The notes under the pieces were generated by a model. The model was not told where the DNA came from and ran no database searches. It saw nothing but the letters and a program-made list of their open reading frames with translations. Shown in pieces: positions 49,266-58,831 of a stretch of 64,000 nt of DNA. Source of the DNA: Pseudomonas fluorescens. Its GTDB lineage: Bacteria > Pseudomonadota > Gammaproteobacteria > Pseudomonadales > Pseudomonadaceae. The DNA lies in the NCBI RefSeq assembly GCF_019212185.1, contig NZ_CP078138.1, forward strand, positions 5,066,501 through 5,130,500, in the 5' to 3' direction. The stretch's first letter is position 1. Each line of letters starts with the position of its first letter. The translations under genes were made by a program, and so were the position numbers.

Positions 49266-50237
49266 GTGACGGACATCCCCAACTCCGACCCGCCTCCTTC
49301 GGCGCGGGATTCAGCCAGCAGCAGCGCGATGGACCAGGCGCTGGACTGGCTGATCGTGCTGGAATGTCCGAGCGCCGAACAAAGCCGCGACTTTCAGGCC
49401 TGGCTGACCGCCGATCCGCGCAACGGCGAAGCTTTCGCCAAGGCCCAAGCCATCTGGGATGGACCACAAGTCGCGCAGTGCGCACAGACCCTGGGCAGCC
49501 GCAAACCCAAGGTCAGCGTGCTGGGTCGCCTGCGCCCGCATTGGAAGCCCCTGGCCACCGCCGCCGTGCTGATTCTCGGCCTGTTCAGTTTCAGCAATCT
49601 GCCGATGCGCCTGCAGGCCGATCACCTGACCGTGGTTGGCGAACGCCAGCGCCTGCAACTCGAAGATGGTTCAAAAGTCCTGCTCAACACCAACTCGGCC
49701 TTCTCCAGCACCATCAACGAGCAAAAGCGCGTGGCCCGGCTGTATCAGGGCGAAGCCTTTTTCGAAGTCGCCGCCGAGCGCGGCCTGCCGCTGGAGATCG
49801 ATGCCGGGCCGGTCACCGCCAGCGTGCGTGATACCTCGTTTGCCGTACGCTATCTCGACGGCATCGCCCAGGTCCGAGTGCAACGCGGCGACGTCGATTT
49901 GCGCAGCGCCCACAGCGATGCGCGTATCCGCTTGAGCGCCGGTGAAAGCATCCGCATCGGCCCTAACGGATTCGATCAACCGGCCCGCCTTGATCCGGCC
50001 ACCGACCTGGCCTGGGTCCAGGGTCGCCTGGTGTTCGAGAACTGCCCGCTGAGCCAGGTCCTGGCCGAATTGCGCCGCTACTATCCGGGCTGGATCATCA
50101 ACAACAACGAACAGTTGGCCAACGTGTCGGTGACCGGCAATTACCGTCTCGACCAGCCACTGGACGTGGTGCGCTCACTGGCACACATCACCTCGGCCAA
50201 GCTCCAGGAGTACCCGGCGCTGGTGATTTTGAACTGA
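49266..50237 (+). CDS. FecR-type anti-sigma regulator
   Basis: This 323-residue single-pass inner-membrane protein starts at GTG 49266 after GAGGA. The cytoplasmic N-terminus holds the conserved tryptophans (QALDWLIVLE, FQAWLTADPRNGEAF). One transmembrane helix lies at about residues 98-115, then the periplasmic FecR domain and a C-terminal STN-like part (LDQPLDVVRSLAHIT). It relays the receptor's signal to the sigma factor. Confidence 0.92.
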   Translation: MTDIPNSDPPPSARDSASSSAMDQALDWLIVLECPSAEQSRDFQAWLTADPRNGEAFAKAQAIWDGPQVAQCAQTLGSRKPKVSVLGRLRPHWKPLATAAVLILGLFSFSNLPMRLQADHLTVVGERQRLQLEDGSKVLLNTNSAFSSTINEQKRVARLYQGEAFFEVAAERGLPLEIDAGPVTASVRDTSFAVRYLDGIAQVRVQRGDVDLRSAHSDARIRLSAGESIRIGPNGFDQPARLDPATDLAWVQGRLVFENCPLSQVLAELRRYYPGWIINNNEQLANVSVTGNYRLDQPLDVVRSLAHITSAKLQEYPALVILN

Positions 50238-50238
50238 A

Positions 50239-50253
50239 TGAGAATTATTTTTA
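50239..50253 (+). promoter_or_regulatory. Weak Fur-like site before the heme receptor
   Basis: TGAGAATTATTTTTA matches 11 of 14 fixed positions of the Fur 7-1-7 pattern, about 105 nt before the receptor start. Confidence 0.4.
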
Positions 50254-50357
50254 CTCGATAGCCATTCCCCGTACGTCTCGTTATAGCCAATGCAATTGAT
50301 TCGCATCATTGATGCCAATCTGCACCTATAAGATTCGTGCGACACGGAGCGCTATCG

Positions 50358-52943
50358 ATGTCCCCTCGCCTTACCCGCCGGTCCTCTTCACCTTCTCGCG
50401 TGCACCATTGCACGCTGTCCCTGCTGACTGCTGCCATCCTGATGGCCGGCGTGCAGGCCGCACCTGTGCTGGCCGCGACCCAGGCCCAGCCGCCAAGCCG
50501 CAACATGGGCGACTACCGCTTCGCGATTGCCCAGCAGCCGCTGGTGTCGGCCCTCAATGCCTTCACCGCCGTCACCGGCTGGCAGGTCGGCTTGCCGGCG
50601 GAACTCGGCGAAGGCGTGGCCTCGCCGGGTGTACATGGCGCACTGAGCCCGGAAAAAGCCCTGGATCGCCTGTTGGTGGGGACCAACCTGAGCTATCGCA
50701 AATTGGGCGCGAACAACATCGTCCTGGAAAAACGAGCGGCCGGCGGTACCCTGGCCCTGCAGCAAATGACCATCAGCGCCACGCGTCAGGAACAGAGCAT
50801 CGACAGCGTGCCGGCCACGGTCAGCGCACAGACCCGCGAAGAGCTCGATCGCAACAACGTCAACAGCATCAAGGACCTGGTGCGCTATGAACCGGGCGTT
50901 TCGGTCGGTGGCACCGGTACACGCGGAGGCATCAGCGGCTACAACATCCGCGGGATTGACGGCGACCGGATTCTGACCCAGGTCGACGGCGTGGAAATCC
51001 CCAACGGCTTCTTCAACGGTCCGTATGCCAAGACCCAACGCAACTACGTCGACCCGGAAATCATCAAGCGCGTAGAAATTCTCCGCGGCCCGGCTTCGGC
51101 CCTTTATGGCAGCAGCGCCATCGGCGGTGCGGTGAGCTACTTCACTCTCGACCCGGATGACATCATCAAGCCCGGCCAGGACGTCGGTGCCCGCCTGAAA
51201 ACCGGCTACAGCTCGGCCGATGACAGCTGGCTGAAATCCGCCACCGTCGCCGGCCGCGTCGAGCAGTTCGACGGTTTGCTGCACTTCAGCCAGCGCGACG
51301 GTCACGAGACCGAATCCTACGATCACTACAACGGCACTGGCCTGGATCGCACCGCCGCCAACCCGGAAGACGTGCGCACCACCAACGTACTGGCCAAGGC
51401 TGGCTGGGACTACGCCGACGACGCGCGCCTGGGCCTGACCTACGAGAAGTACAAGGACGACAACGACAGCAATCAGAAAAGCGCGGTCGGCGGCCCGTTC
51501 AACGGTGGCCAACCGCTGGGCATGTACCGCTCGCGCACCGGTAACGACACCATCAGCCGTGAGCGTTTCGGCCTGCAGCACACCTTCGCCCTCGACTCGC
51601 TGCTGGCCGACAACGTCAAGTGGAGCCTGAACCACCAGATCGCCAAGACCGACCAGAGCACCCTGGAAAACTACTTCCCGTTCACCCGCAACGTGATGCG
51701 CTCGCGGGAAACCCTGTACGAAGAAAAGCAGTGGGTGTTCGACGCGCAACTGGACAAGTCGTTTGTCATCGGTGAAACCGAGCACCTGCTGACCTACGGC
51801 ACCAGCATCAAGCAGGAAAAGGTCACCGGTTCGCGCAGCGGCAGCGGTACTTGCCTGGCTGTGGGTCGCGGCTGCACCGCCATCGGTGCAATCAGCCCGT
51901 CCGACGTGCTGAAAAAATCCAGCGACTTCCCGGACCCGACCATCAACACCTATGCCTTGTTCGTGCAGGATTCGATCGCCTGGAACCAGTGGACCTTCAT
52001 GCCGGGCCTGCGCTACGACTACACCGAACTCAAGCCGCACATCACCCAGGAATTCCTCAACACCGTCTCCCCTGACGGCCTGGGGACTGTCAGTGACGAG
52101 AACAAGAACTGGCACCGCGTCTCGCCCAACTTCGGCCTGACCTACGCCTTCAACGACAACTACAAATGGTACGGCAAGTACGCCGAAGGCTTCCGCACCC
52201 CGACGGCCAAGGCGTTGTACGGACGCTTCGAAAACACTAACCCTGGTTACAGCGTCGAGCCGAATCCGGACCTCGAGCCGGAAAAGAGCAAGAGCTACGA
52301 GACCGGCCTGCGCGGCAACTTCGAGTCGGGCAACTTCGATGTGGCGGTGTTCTATAACAAGTACCGCGATTTCATCAACGAAGACGCCGTCACCCCTGGC
52401 TACAACGAGCTGACGTTCCAGAGCAACAACATCAAGCACGCCACCATCAAGGGCTTTGAGGTCAAGGGTCGCTTGAACCTCGATACCTTCGGCGCGCCAC
52501 AGGGCCTGTACACCCAGGGCGCGATTGCCTACGCCCACGGTGAAAACAACGACACTGGTGAGCCAATCAACGCAGTCAACCCGATGACCGGCGTGTTCGG
52601 TCTGGGCTATGACCAGGACCGCTACGGTGGCTTGCTCAGCTGGACCCTGGTGCAGAAGAAAAACCTGGTGGACGACAGCAACTTCTATTCGCCGGACGGC
52701 ACCAGCGGCCAGTTCAAGACCCCAGGCTACGGCGTACTCGACCTCTCCGGTTTCTACAAAGTCACCGACGACGTCACCCTCAACGCCGGGATCTACAACC
52801 TGGGCGACAAGAAATACTGGCAGTGGGACAACGTGCGCGGCTACGACAGCGTGGGTGAAGCCGCGGTACTCAGCCCGGCCAACCTCGACCGCCTGACGGA
52901 GCCAGGCCGCAACTTTGCGATCAACCTGATCTGGGATATCTGA
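50358..52943 (+). CDS. TonB-dependent heme/hemoprotein receptor with signalling domain
   Basis: This 861-residue outer-membrane receptor has a long signal peptide. An N-terminal STN signalling domain comes next (about 45-125, YRFAIAQQPLVSALNAF onward), then the plug with SVSVGG-type TonB-dependent features, and the barrel ending FAINLIWDI. The heme-receptor landmarks are FRTPTAKAL and EPNPDLEPEKS (FRAP/NPNL equivalents). No His lies between them, but several Tyr do, as in PhuR-type receptors. The ATG at 50358 with GGAG is preferred to the GTG at 50337. Confidence 0.93.
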   Translation: MSPRLTRRSSSPSRVHHCTLSLLTAAILMAGVQAAPVLAATQAQPPSRNMGDYRFAIAQQPLVSALNAFTAVTGWQVGLPAELGEGVASPGVHGALSPEKALDRLLVGTNLSYRKLGANNIVLEKRAAGGTLALQQMTISATRQEQSIDSVPATVSAQTREELDRNNVNSIKDLVRYEPGVSVGGTGTRGGISGYNIRGIDGDRILTQVDGVEIPNGFFNGPYAKTQRNYVDPEIIKRVEILRGPASALYGSSAIGGAVSYFTLDPDDIIKPGQDVGARLKTGYSSADDSWLKSATVAGRVEQFDGLLHFSQRDGHETESYDHYNGTGLDRTAANPEDVRTTNVLAKAGWDYADDARLGLTYEKYKDDNDSNQKSAVGGPFNGGQPLGMYRSRTGNDTISRERFGLQHTFALDSLLADNVKWSLNHQIAKTDQSTLENYFPFTRNVMRSRETLYEEKQWVFDAQLDKSFVIGETEHLLTYGTSIKQEKVTGSRSGSGTCLAVGRGCTAIGAISPSDVLKKSSDFPDPTINTYALFVQDSIAWNQWTFMPGLRYDYTELKPHITQEFLNTVSPDGLGTVSDENKNWHRVSPNFGLTYAFNDNYKWYGKYAEGFRTPTAKALYGRFENTNPGYSVEPNPDLEPEKSKSYETGLRGNFESGNFDVAVFYNKYRDFINEDAVTPGYNELTFQSNNIKHATIKGFEVKGRLNLDTFGAPQGLYTQGAIAYAHGENNDTGEPINAVNPMTGVFGLGYDQDRYGGLLSWTLVQKKNLVDDSNFYSPDGTSGQFKTPGYGVLDLSGFYKVTDDVTLNAGIYNLGDKKYWQWDNVRGYDSVGEAAVLSPANLDRLTEPGRNFAINLIWDI

Positions 52944-52980
52944 TTGCACGGTGGGGGAGCCCAACTTTGCCCCCCCTCCC

Positions 52981-53010
52981 GTGTAGGAGCGAGCAGGCTC
53001 GCTCCTACAC
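52981..53010. repeat. Perfect REP palindrome
   Basis: GTGTAGGAGCGAGC and its exact complement are separated by only two bases. The 14-bp perfect stem lies between the receptor gene and hemO, and has no T-run. Confidence 0.9.
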
Positions 53011-53121
53011 GGATTTGCAGCGCCGCATGCCCTGGGCAGGCACATCCCAATCAATTTTTACTCTACTGCCCCACTTGGTTCGTCTAGTTACCAAGCGCCT
53101 CTTTCTCTCAAGGACTTCTTC

Positions 53122-53730
53122 ATGACCGCTGCCGACTCTACCCAACGCCCGAGCCTGCGTTCGCAACGCCTGAATCAGATCACCAACGAGCCGCATGCCA
53201 AGCTCGACGCGCTGGTCAAGGCCCATGCGCCCTTTGAAACCCAGGCCAACTTCGCCCGTTTCGTGGTGGCCCAGTACCTGTTCCAGTCGGAACTGGTCGC
53301 GCTGTACAACGATGCGGAACTGATCGCCATTGTCCCCGACCTCGCCGAGCGCTGCCGTGCCGAGGCCGCCAAGGCTGACCTGGCCGACCTCGACACCGAA
53401 GTGCCGGCGCCGGTCGCCGGTGCCGTGAGCAACCCGAGCAAAGCCGAAGCCCTGGGCTGGATCTTCGTTTCCGAAGGTTCGAAACTCGGTGCCGCGTTCT
53501 TGATCAAGCGCGCCGTGGGCCTGGGCCTGAGCGAAACTTTCGGTGCCCGTCACCTCGGCGAGCCGGCCGGTGGTCGCGCCGAAGGCTGGAAAAGCTTTAT
53601 CAAGACCCTCGACGGCCTGACCTTCAGCGCTGAAGAAGAAGCAGCGGTGGAGAAAGGCGCCATCGATGCCTTCAACCGCTTCACCGTGCTGCTGGAACAG
53701 GCTTACGCCAGCGCGCCTGAGTTGGCTTGA
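53122..53730 (+). CDS. hemO: Biliverdin-producing heme oxygenase
   Basis: This 202-residue enzyme opens imported heme to biliverdin, CO and iron. The proximal heme ligand is H25 in TNEPHAKLDALV. The distal helix is LGWIFVSEGSKLGAAFL. The family resembles PigA/HemO. AAGGA precedes the ATG. It follows the receptor gene in the same direction and completes the heme-use cassette. Which carbon bridge is cut cannot be judged here. Confidence 0.94.
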   Translation: MTAADSTQRPSLRSQRLNQITNEPHAKLDALVKAHAPFETQANFARFVVAQYLFQSELVALYNDAELIAIVPDLAERCRAEAAKADLADLDTEVPAPVAGAVSNPSKAEALGWIFVSEGSKLGAAFLIKRAVGLGLSETFGARHLGEPAGGRAEGWKSFIKTLDGLTFSAEEEAAVEKGAIDAFNRFTVLLEQAYASAPELA

Positions 53731-53740
53731 GGCCCCTTCT

Positions 53741-53769
53741 GTTGGAGCGGGTTCGCCCGCTCCGGCAAC
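53741..53769. repeat. REP-like palindrome
   Basis: GTTGGAGCGGG and CCCGCTCCGGCAAC flank TTCG between hemO and the DUF454 gene. Confidence 0.78.
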
Positions 53770-53817
53770 AACCTGGCAAGCTCTCCCCTTCCGATCAAGC
53801 GCAGTCAGTCAACGCCC

Positions 53818-54213
53818 ATGCCTCGCCTCGTCACCTCCAAACTTGCCCGTATTCTTTTTGCTCTCCTGGCTTACGTCAGCCTGGCAATCGGCCTCGTCGC
53901 GATCGTCATTCCCGGGTTGCCCACCACCGAGTTCATCCTGCTGGCCGCCTGGGCCGCAACCAAAAGCTCGCCGCGCCTGAGTGCCTGGCTGGAAAACCAC
54001 CGGCTGTTTGGCCCGATCCTGAGCAACTGGCGCAATGGCCGAATCATTGCCCGCAGGGCCAAGGTCAGCGCTACCGCCAGCATGTTGCTGTGCGCGGGCT
54101 TGATGCTGGTAATGCTCGACCACGGCTGGCCCATTTACATGGCGATCGCCGGGATGAGCCTGGGTAATGCGTGGATCTGGTCGCGACCGGAATCGGTTCC
54201 CAGCCCATCCTGA
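53818..54213 (+). CDS. DUF454 (YbaN-like) inner-membrane protein
   Basis: This 131-residue protein has three or four hydrophobic helices. GLPTTEFILLAAWAATKSSPRLSAWLENHRLFGPIL is the region typical of the family. DUF454 genes are often next to heme-use genes, and the role is unknown. It lies 87 bp after hemO, probably in the same regulon. Confidence 0.9.
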   Translation: MPRLVTSKLARILFALLAYVSLAIGLVAIVIPGLPTTEFILLAAWAATKSSPRLSAWLENHRLFGPILSNWRNGRIIARRAKVSATASMLLCAGLMLVMLDHGWPIYMAIAGMSLGNAWIWSRPESVPSPS

Positions 54214-54389
54214 ACCGTTGCGATCCTGCCAAACTTGCAGGTATTAAGGACAACTCATCAACCGTTCATCGGTTGCCCCTCATGCCCTGCCTTTATAGGC
54301 CGATGTCTCGCACATGGCGCTGAATGGATTTGGCGAACCGGTCGCTCAAGACCCACCGCCAATCCGACACCCATTCGCGAGATCGCCCC

Positions 54390-56528
54390 ATGTTCGACTC
54401 TCTTTCCATCCGCCTGAAAATCGTGCTGTTGTCTGGACTGTGCCTGTTGGGCGTGGTCGGGCTGATTGTCGGGATGAACATCTACCAGACCAACCAGAAC
54501 GACGAGTTGGTCAGCAGTTCCAGCACGCGCATGCTCACCGCCAGCGTCGAGAACTTGCTGCAGGCCAAAGCCGCCGAGCAGGCGGTGCGGGTGCAGAAGA
54601 CTTTTGGTGAAAGCCTGCTGGTGGTCACCGCCCTCGCCGACCAGGTTGCCGACCTGCGCACCATGGCCGCCAAACGCTCACTCGAGGCCGGGGTGTTGCG
54701 TGAAGAGTTGAACCAGAGCCTGAAAACCGCCTTCGAACGCAACCCCCGGGTACTGGGTATCTGGCTGGCCTACGAACCCAACGGCCTGGATGGCAAGGAC
54801 AGCGAGTTCGTCAATGACGTCACCCGTCGCTCCAACGAAGTTGGACGTTTCGCCAGCTACTGGAGCCGCGCCGCCGGCAGCGCAGAAAACACCATCATGA
54901 CTGAAGAGGACATGACCAAGACCACCCTTAACCTCAGCGGCACGCCGTACAACAGCTGGTACACCTGCCCACGCGACAGCAAGCGTACCTGCCTGCTGGA
55001 TCCCTACGCCGATACCGTCGGCGGCAAAGATATGCTGATGACCAGCATCGCGGTGCCACTGCTGGTCAATGGCAAGGCCATTGGCGTGGTGGGTATCGAT
55101 ATCTCCCTGGATGCCCTGCAAGCCGCCGCACTGAGCTCCCAACGCGAGTTGTTCGACGGTGCCGGGCACATGCTGATCGTCTCCGGCAGCGGCGTACTGG
55201 CCGGTTACAGCACTGACGCCAGCCAGTTGGGCAAGAACATCGTCGACACCCTCGGCAGCGACGGCAAGGACGTGCTGCAACTGCTCACTGGCGGCACGCC
55301 GAAAGTGTTGAAACAAGGTGAACTGATCCGCGCCGTGTACCCGGTCAACCCGGTGCCCGAGACCAAGGCCTGGGCCGTGGTCATCGACCTTCCGCAACAG
55401 GTTCTGCTGGCCGACTCGGCGAAACTCCAGACAGTGCTGGACGACGCGCGGAACAGCGGCACCCTCAAGACTCTGCTGGTGGCTATTGGCGCCGGCGTCC
55501 TTGGTCTGCTGCTGATGTGGCTTACGGCCTCGGGCGTGACCCGGCCGATCAACAGCGTGGCAAACATGCTCAAGGCGATTGCCAGCGGTGACGGTGACCT
55601 GACCCAGCGCCTGAACTACACCAAGCAAGATGAGTTGGGCGAACTGGTGAGCTGGTTCAACCGCTTCCTCGACAAGTTGCAACCGACCATCTCCCAGATC
55701 AAACAGAGCATCAGCGATGCCCGCGGCACCGCTGACCAGTCTTCGGCCATTGCCCGCCAGACCAGCGAAGGCATGCAGGTGCAGTTCCGCGAGATCGACC
55801 AGGTCGCCACTGCGTCCAACGAGATGAGCGCCACCGCCCACGACGTCGCCAACAGTGCCTCGAATGCCGCCAGCGCCGCCAAGGGCGCCGATCAGTCGGC
55901 CCGTGATGGCATGGCGATCATCGAGCGCAGCACCCGCGACATCAGCCAACTTGCCGAAGAAGTCAGCAAGGCGGTCACCGAGGTCGAAGCCCTGGCCGTC
56001 AACAGCGAGCAGATCGGCTCGGTGCTGGAAGTAATCCGCAGCATTGCCGAGCAGACCAACCTGCTGGCCCTGAACGCCGCCATCGAAGCCGCACGCGCCG
56101 GAGAAAGCGGTCGTGGCTTTGCGGTGGTCGCCGATGAGGTGCGCAACTTGGCCAAGCGCACCCAGGATTCGGTGGAAGAGATTCGTCTGGTGATCGAGCG
56201 GATTCAAACCGGCACCCGTGGCGTGGTCGCCACCATGCACTCGAGCCAGACCCAGGCCCACAGCAACGCCGGGCAGATCCAGCAGGCGGTACAGGCCCTG
56301 GGCAAGATCAGCGAAGCGGTCACGGTGATCAGCGACATGAACCTGCAGATCGCCAGCGCCGCCGAACAGCAGAGCGCGGTGGCCGAAGAGGTCAATCGCA
56401 ACGTCTCGGCGATCCGCACCGTCACCGAAACCCTCACCGAGCAGGCCACCGAGTCGGCGCAGATCAGCAGTCAGCTCAATTCACTGGCGACCCAGCAGAT
56501 GAAATTGATGGATCAGTTCCGGGTTTAA
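54390..56528 (+). CDS. Methyl-accepting chemotaxis protein with dCache sensor
   Basis: This 712-residue chemoreceptor has TM1 (about 8-30), a large periplasmic dCache domain (about 35-350), TM2 (about 358-382), HAMP and the signalling coiled coil with [20 protein letters not shown]. The distal Cache pocket segment reads [21 protein letters not shown] and contains aromatic and acidic residues. The ligand could be an amine or amino acid, but this is speculation. The start [10 protein letters not shown] at 54390 gives a proper membrane anchor. It converges on alkA, with 9 nt between them. Confidence 0.92.
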   Translation: MFDSLSIRLKIVLLSGLCLLGVVGLIVGMNIYQTNQNDELVSSSSTRMLTASVENLLQAKAAEQAVRVQKTFGESLLVVTALADQVADLRTMAAKRSLEAGVLREELNQSLKTAFERNPRVLGIWLAYEPNGLDGKDSEFVNDVTRRSNEVGRFASYWSRAAGSAENTIMTEEDMTKTTLNLSGTPYNSWYTCPRDSKRTCLLDPYADTVGGKDMLMTSIAVPLLVNGKAIGVVGIDISLDALQAAALSSQRELFDGAGHMLIVSGSGVLAGYSTDASQLGKNIVDTLGSDGKDVLQLLTGGTPKVLKQGELIRAVYPVNPVPETKAWAVVIDLPQQVLLADSAKLQTVLDDARNSGTLKTLLVAIGAGVLGLLLMWLTASGVTRPINSVANMLKAIASGDGDLTQRLNYTKQDELGELVSWFNRFLDKLQPTISQIKQSISDARGTADQSSAIARQTSEGMQVQFREIDQVATASNEMSATAHDVANSASNAASAAKGADQSARDGMAIIERSTRDISQLAEEVSKAVTEVEALAVNSEQIGSVLEVIRSIAEQTNLLALNAAIEAARAGESGRGFAVVADEVRNLAKRTQDSVEEIRLVIERIQTGTRGVVATMHSSQTQAHSNAGQIQQAVQALGKISEAVTVISDMNLQIASAAEQQSAVAEEVNRNVSAIRTVTETLTEQATESAQISSQLNSLATQQMKLMDQFRV

Positions 56529-56537
56529 GCCACGGTA

Positions 56538-57407
56538 TCAATCGGCGCGACTCAAGAAAGTCCAGAGCAGTTGCGCCCCATAGCCCCGGTAGGGGCGCCA
56601 GGGCTCGGCGCGGGCGAGTAACTCGACTGCCGTCACAGGCCGCTCCTCGAGGGCGGTCAGTGCGTTGAGCAGCCCGACATCCGCCACCGGAAGCGCATCC
56701 GCGTGGCGCATCTGCCTCAGCGCTATGTACTGCGCCGTCCACTCGCCCACGCCCCACAGCGCCAGCAATGGTGTGACGCTGGTACGCAAGTTGGGGCCAG
56801 GCTCAAAAATCTGTGGATTATCCAGCAGCGCCTGCGCCACCCCTGACAAGGTTCGGCCGCGGCTACGGGGCATGCCGAGGGTTGCCAGGTCGGCGTGTGC
56901 CAATACCGCAGCCTCGGGAAACAGGTGGCTCAAACCGGGCGCAGGTGATGCCACCCGAGCGCCATAGCGTTCAACCAATTTGCCCGCCAGTTTGATTGCC
57001 GCAACCACTGTGATCTGTTGTCCCAGTACCGCGCGTATCGCCAACTCAAGACCGTCCCAGGCGCCGGGCACCTTCACTCCCGGGCGCGCAGCAATTAACG
57101 GCGCCAACAGCGGATCCGCCGCCAGGTGCCGATGGATCGGCAGCAGATCGACGTCCAGGTCAAACATCCGCCGCACCCGGGCGACGACTTCAGGCACGAG
57201 CGCGGGTGTTACCTCAAACAGGGTCAACTCCAGCCAGTCACCCGCGCCCGCACTGACCGAGAATCTGCCGTGCTCGCCGTGCAGGCTGAAGTTGCGCGAG
57301 TACACACCGTCGTTGACCGTCTCCAGCCCGCTGATTGCTCGCGTTGCGAAAAAGCCGAGCATCGCCGGCCAGTCATAGGGTGGCTGATAGTCGAGCCGTA
57401 GTTTCAC
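56538..57407 (-). CDS. alkA: DNA-3-methyladenine glycosylase II (AlkA-like)
   Basis: This 289-residue glycosylase has an N-terminal AlkA_N-type domain and a HhH-GPD domain. The hairpin LLALWGVGEWTAQYIALRQM (214-233) and catalytic D243 in PVADVGL are present. It would remove alkylated bases. It has no Ada domain or methyltransferase fusion. Its ATG overlaps the stop of the upstream arcD paralog as ATGA, an unexpected pairing with a transporter gene. Confidence 0.93.
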   Translation of the reverse strand: MKLRLDYQPPYDWPAMLGFFATRAISGLETVNDGVYSRNFSLHGEHGRFSVSAGAGDWLELTLFEVTPALVPEVVARVRRMFDLDVDLLPIHRHLAADPLLAPLIAARPGVKVPGAWDGLELAIRAVLGQQITVVAAIKLAGKLVERYGARVASPAPGLSHLFPEAAVLAHADLATLGMPRSRGRTLSGVAQALLDNPQIFEPGPNLRTSVTPLLALWGVGEWTAQYIALRQMRHADALPVADVGLLNALTALEERPVTAVELLARAEPWRPYRGYGAQLLWTFLSRAD

Positions 57408-58831
57408 AAGCTGAGGAAGCCGTCGTACAGCCCATAGGCCGCCACCAGTGCGCCCAGTACCACGCCGGCAAAAATGCCTTTTTCGATGTGGGTGAACAGC
57501 GGCTGCCCCTGCTCATGCTTGGCCTTGGCAAACAGGATCACCCCCGGCGCATACAGCAGCGCCGACAAAAGCAGGTATTTAACCCCGCCGGCATACAGCA
57601 ACCACACCGCATAGACCAGGGCGATACCACCGATCAGCAGGTCCTTGCGGCGCTCGGCGGAGGCGTTCTCGTAGGTTTCACCGCGTCCGCTCAACAGCAC
57701 TGCATAGGCCGCCGACCACAGGTACGGCACCAAGATCATCGAGGACGCGAGGTAGATCAGACTGGTGTAGGTACCGGCGGAAAACAGGGTGATTAGCAGG
57801 AAAATCTGGATCATTACGTTGGTCAGCCACAGGGCATTGACCGGTACATGATTGGCGTTCTCCTTTTTCAGGAACGCCGGCATGGTCTTGTCTCGCGCCG
57901 TGGCAAAGAGAATTTCGGCGCACAGCAGCGCCCACGACAGCAACGCACCCAGCAGCGAAATCGCCAGGCCGATACTGATCAGCAATGCGCCCCACGGTCC
58001 GACAATGTGCTCCAGCACCGCCGCCAGCGAAGGGTTCTGCAACTCGGCGAGCTCCGGCTGGCTCATGATCCCCAGGGACAACACGTTGACCAGCACCAGC
58101 AGCGCCAGTACCCCGATAAAACCGATGACCGTCGCCCGGCCCACATCCGAGCGCTTTTCGGCACGGGCGGAATAGACGCTGGCGCCTTCGATGCCGATGA
58201 ACACGAACACCGTGACCAGCATCATGTTGCGCACCTGATCCATCACGCTGCCGAAATTCGGATTGCTGCGGCCCCAGATATCACGGGTGAAGATGTCGGC
58301 TTTGAACGCCACGGCGGCGATCACGATGAACATCACCAGCGGCACGATCTTCGCCACGGTGGTCAGCTGATTGATGAACGCGGCTTCCTTGATCCCGCGC
58401 ATCACCAGGAAATGCACGCCCCACAGCAGAGCAGAGGCGCAGGCAATGGCAATTGGCGTGTTGCCTTGGCCGAAGACCGGGAAGAAGTAACCGAGGGTGC
58501 TGAACAGCAGGACGAAGTAGCCGACGTTTCCCAGCCAGGCGCTGATCCAGTAGCCCCAGGCCGAGGAAAAGCCCATGTAATCGCCGAAACCGGCCTTGGC
58601 ATAGGCATAGACCCCGGAGTCCAGTTCGGGCTTGCGGTTGGCCAGGGTCTGGAACACAAAGGCCAGGGTCAGCATGCCTACCGCGGTGATGCCCCAGCCG
58701 ATCAGTACGGCGCCGGCGTCGGCACGGGCGGCCATGTTCTGCGGCAAGGAGAAAATCCCCCCGCCGATCATCGAGCCGACGACCAGCGCGATCAATGCGT
58801 TAAGTCTCAGCTTTTGCGCCGGTTGCGACAT
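57404..58831 (-). CDS. Arginine/ornithine antiporter, ArcD paralog
   Basis: This 475-residue APC-family antiporter has about 12-13 helices. [19 protein letters not shown] and [19 protein letters not shown] are shared word-for-word with the other ArcD. It is head-to-head with arcDABC rather than in it, so its promoter is separate. The protein is the same length as the operon copy and aligns without gaps over the parts compared. It may exchange arginine and ornithine under other conditions or have a related basic substrate. Confidence 0.93.
   Translation of the reverse strand: MSQPAQKLRLNALIALVVGSMIGGGIFSLPQNMAARADAGAVLIGWGITAVGMLTLAFVFQTLANRKPELDSGVYAYAKAGFGDYMGFSSAWGYWISAWLGNVGYFVLLFSTLGYFFPVFGQGNTPIAIACASALLWGVHFLVMRGIKEAAFINQLTTVAKIVPLVMFIVIAAVAFKADIFTRDIWGRSNPNFGSVMDQVRNMMLVTVFVFIGIEGASVYSARAEKRSDVGRATVIGFIGVLALLVLVNVLSLGIMSQPELAELQNPSLAAVLEHIVGPWGALLISIGLAISLLGALLSWALLCAEILFATARDKTMPAFLKKENANHVPVNALWLTNVMIQIFLLITLFSAGTYTSLIYLASSMILVPYLWSAAYAVLLSGRGETYENASAERRKDLLIGGIALVYAVWLLYAGGVKYLLLSALLYAPGVILFAKAKHEQGQPLFTHIEKGIFAGVVLGALVAAYGLYDGFLSL

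Noticed and set aside
50388..53054. An 888-codon open frame antisense to the heme receptor gene
   Set aside because: It is a by-product of GC-rich codon bias. The plus strand has signal peptide, STN, plug and barrel features, while the antisense product has no recognisable domain.
54279..54306. FliA-type promoter (GCCGATGT) before the dCache receptor
   Set aside because: A TAAA-type -35 at the required distance is absent.
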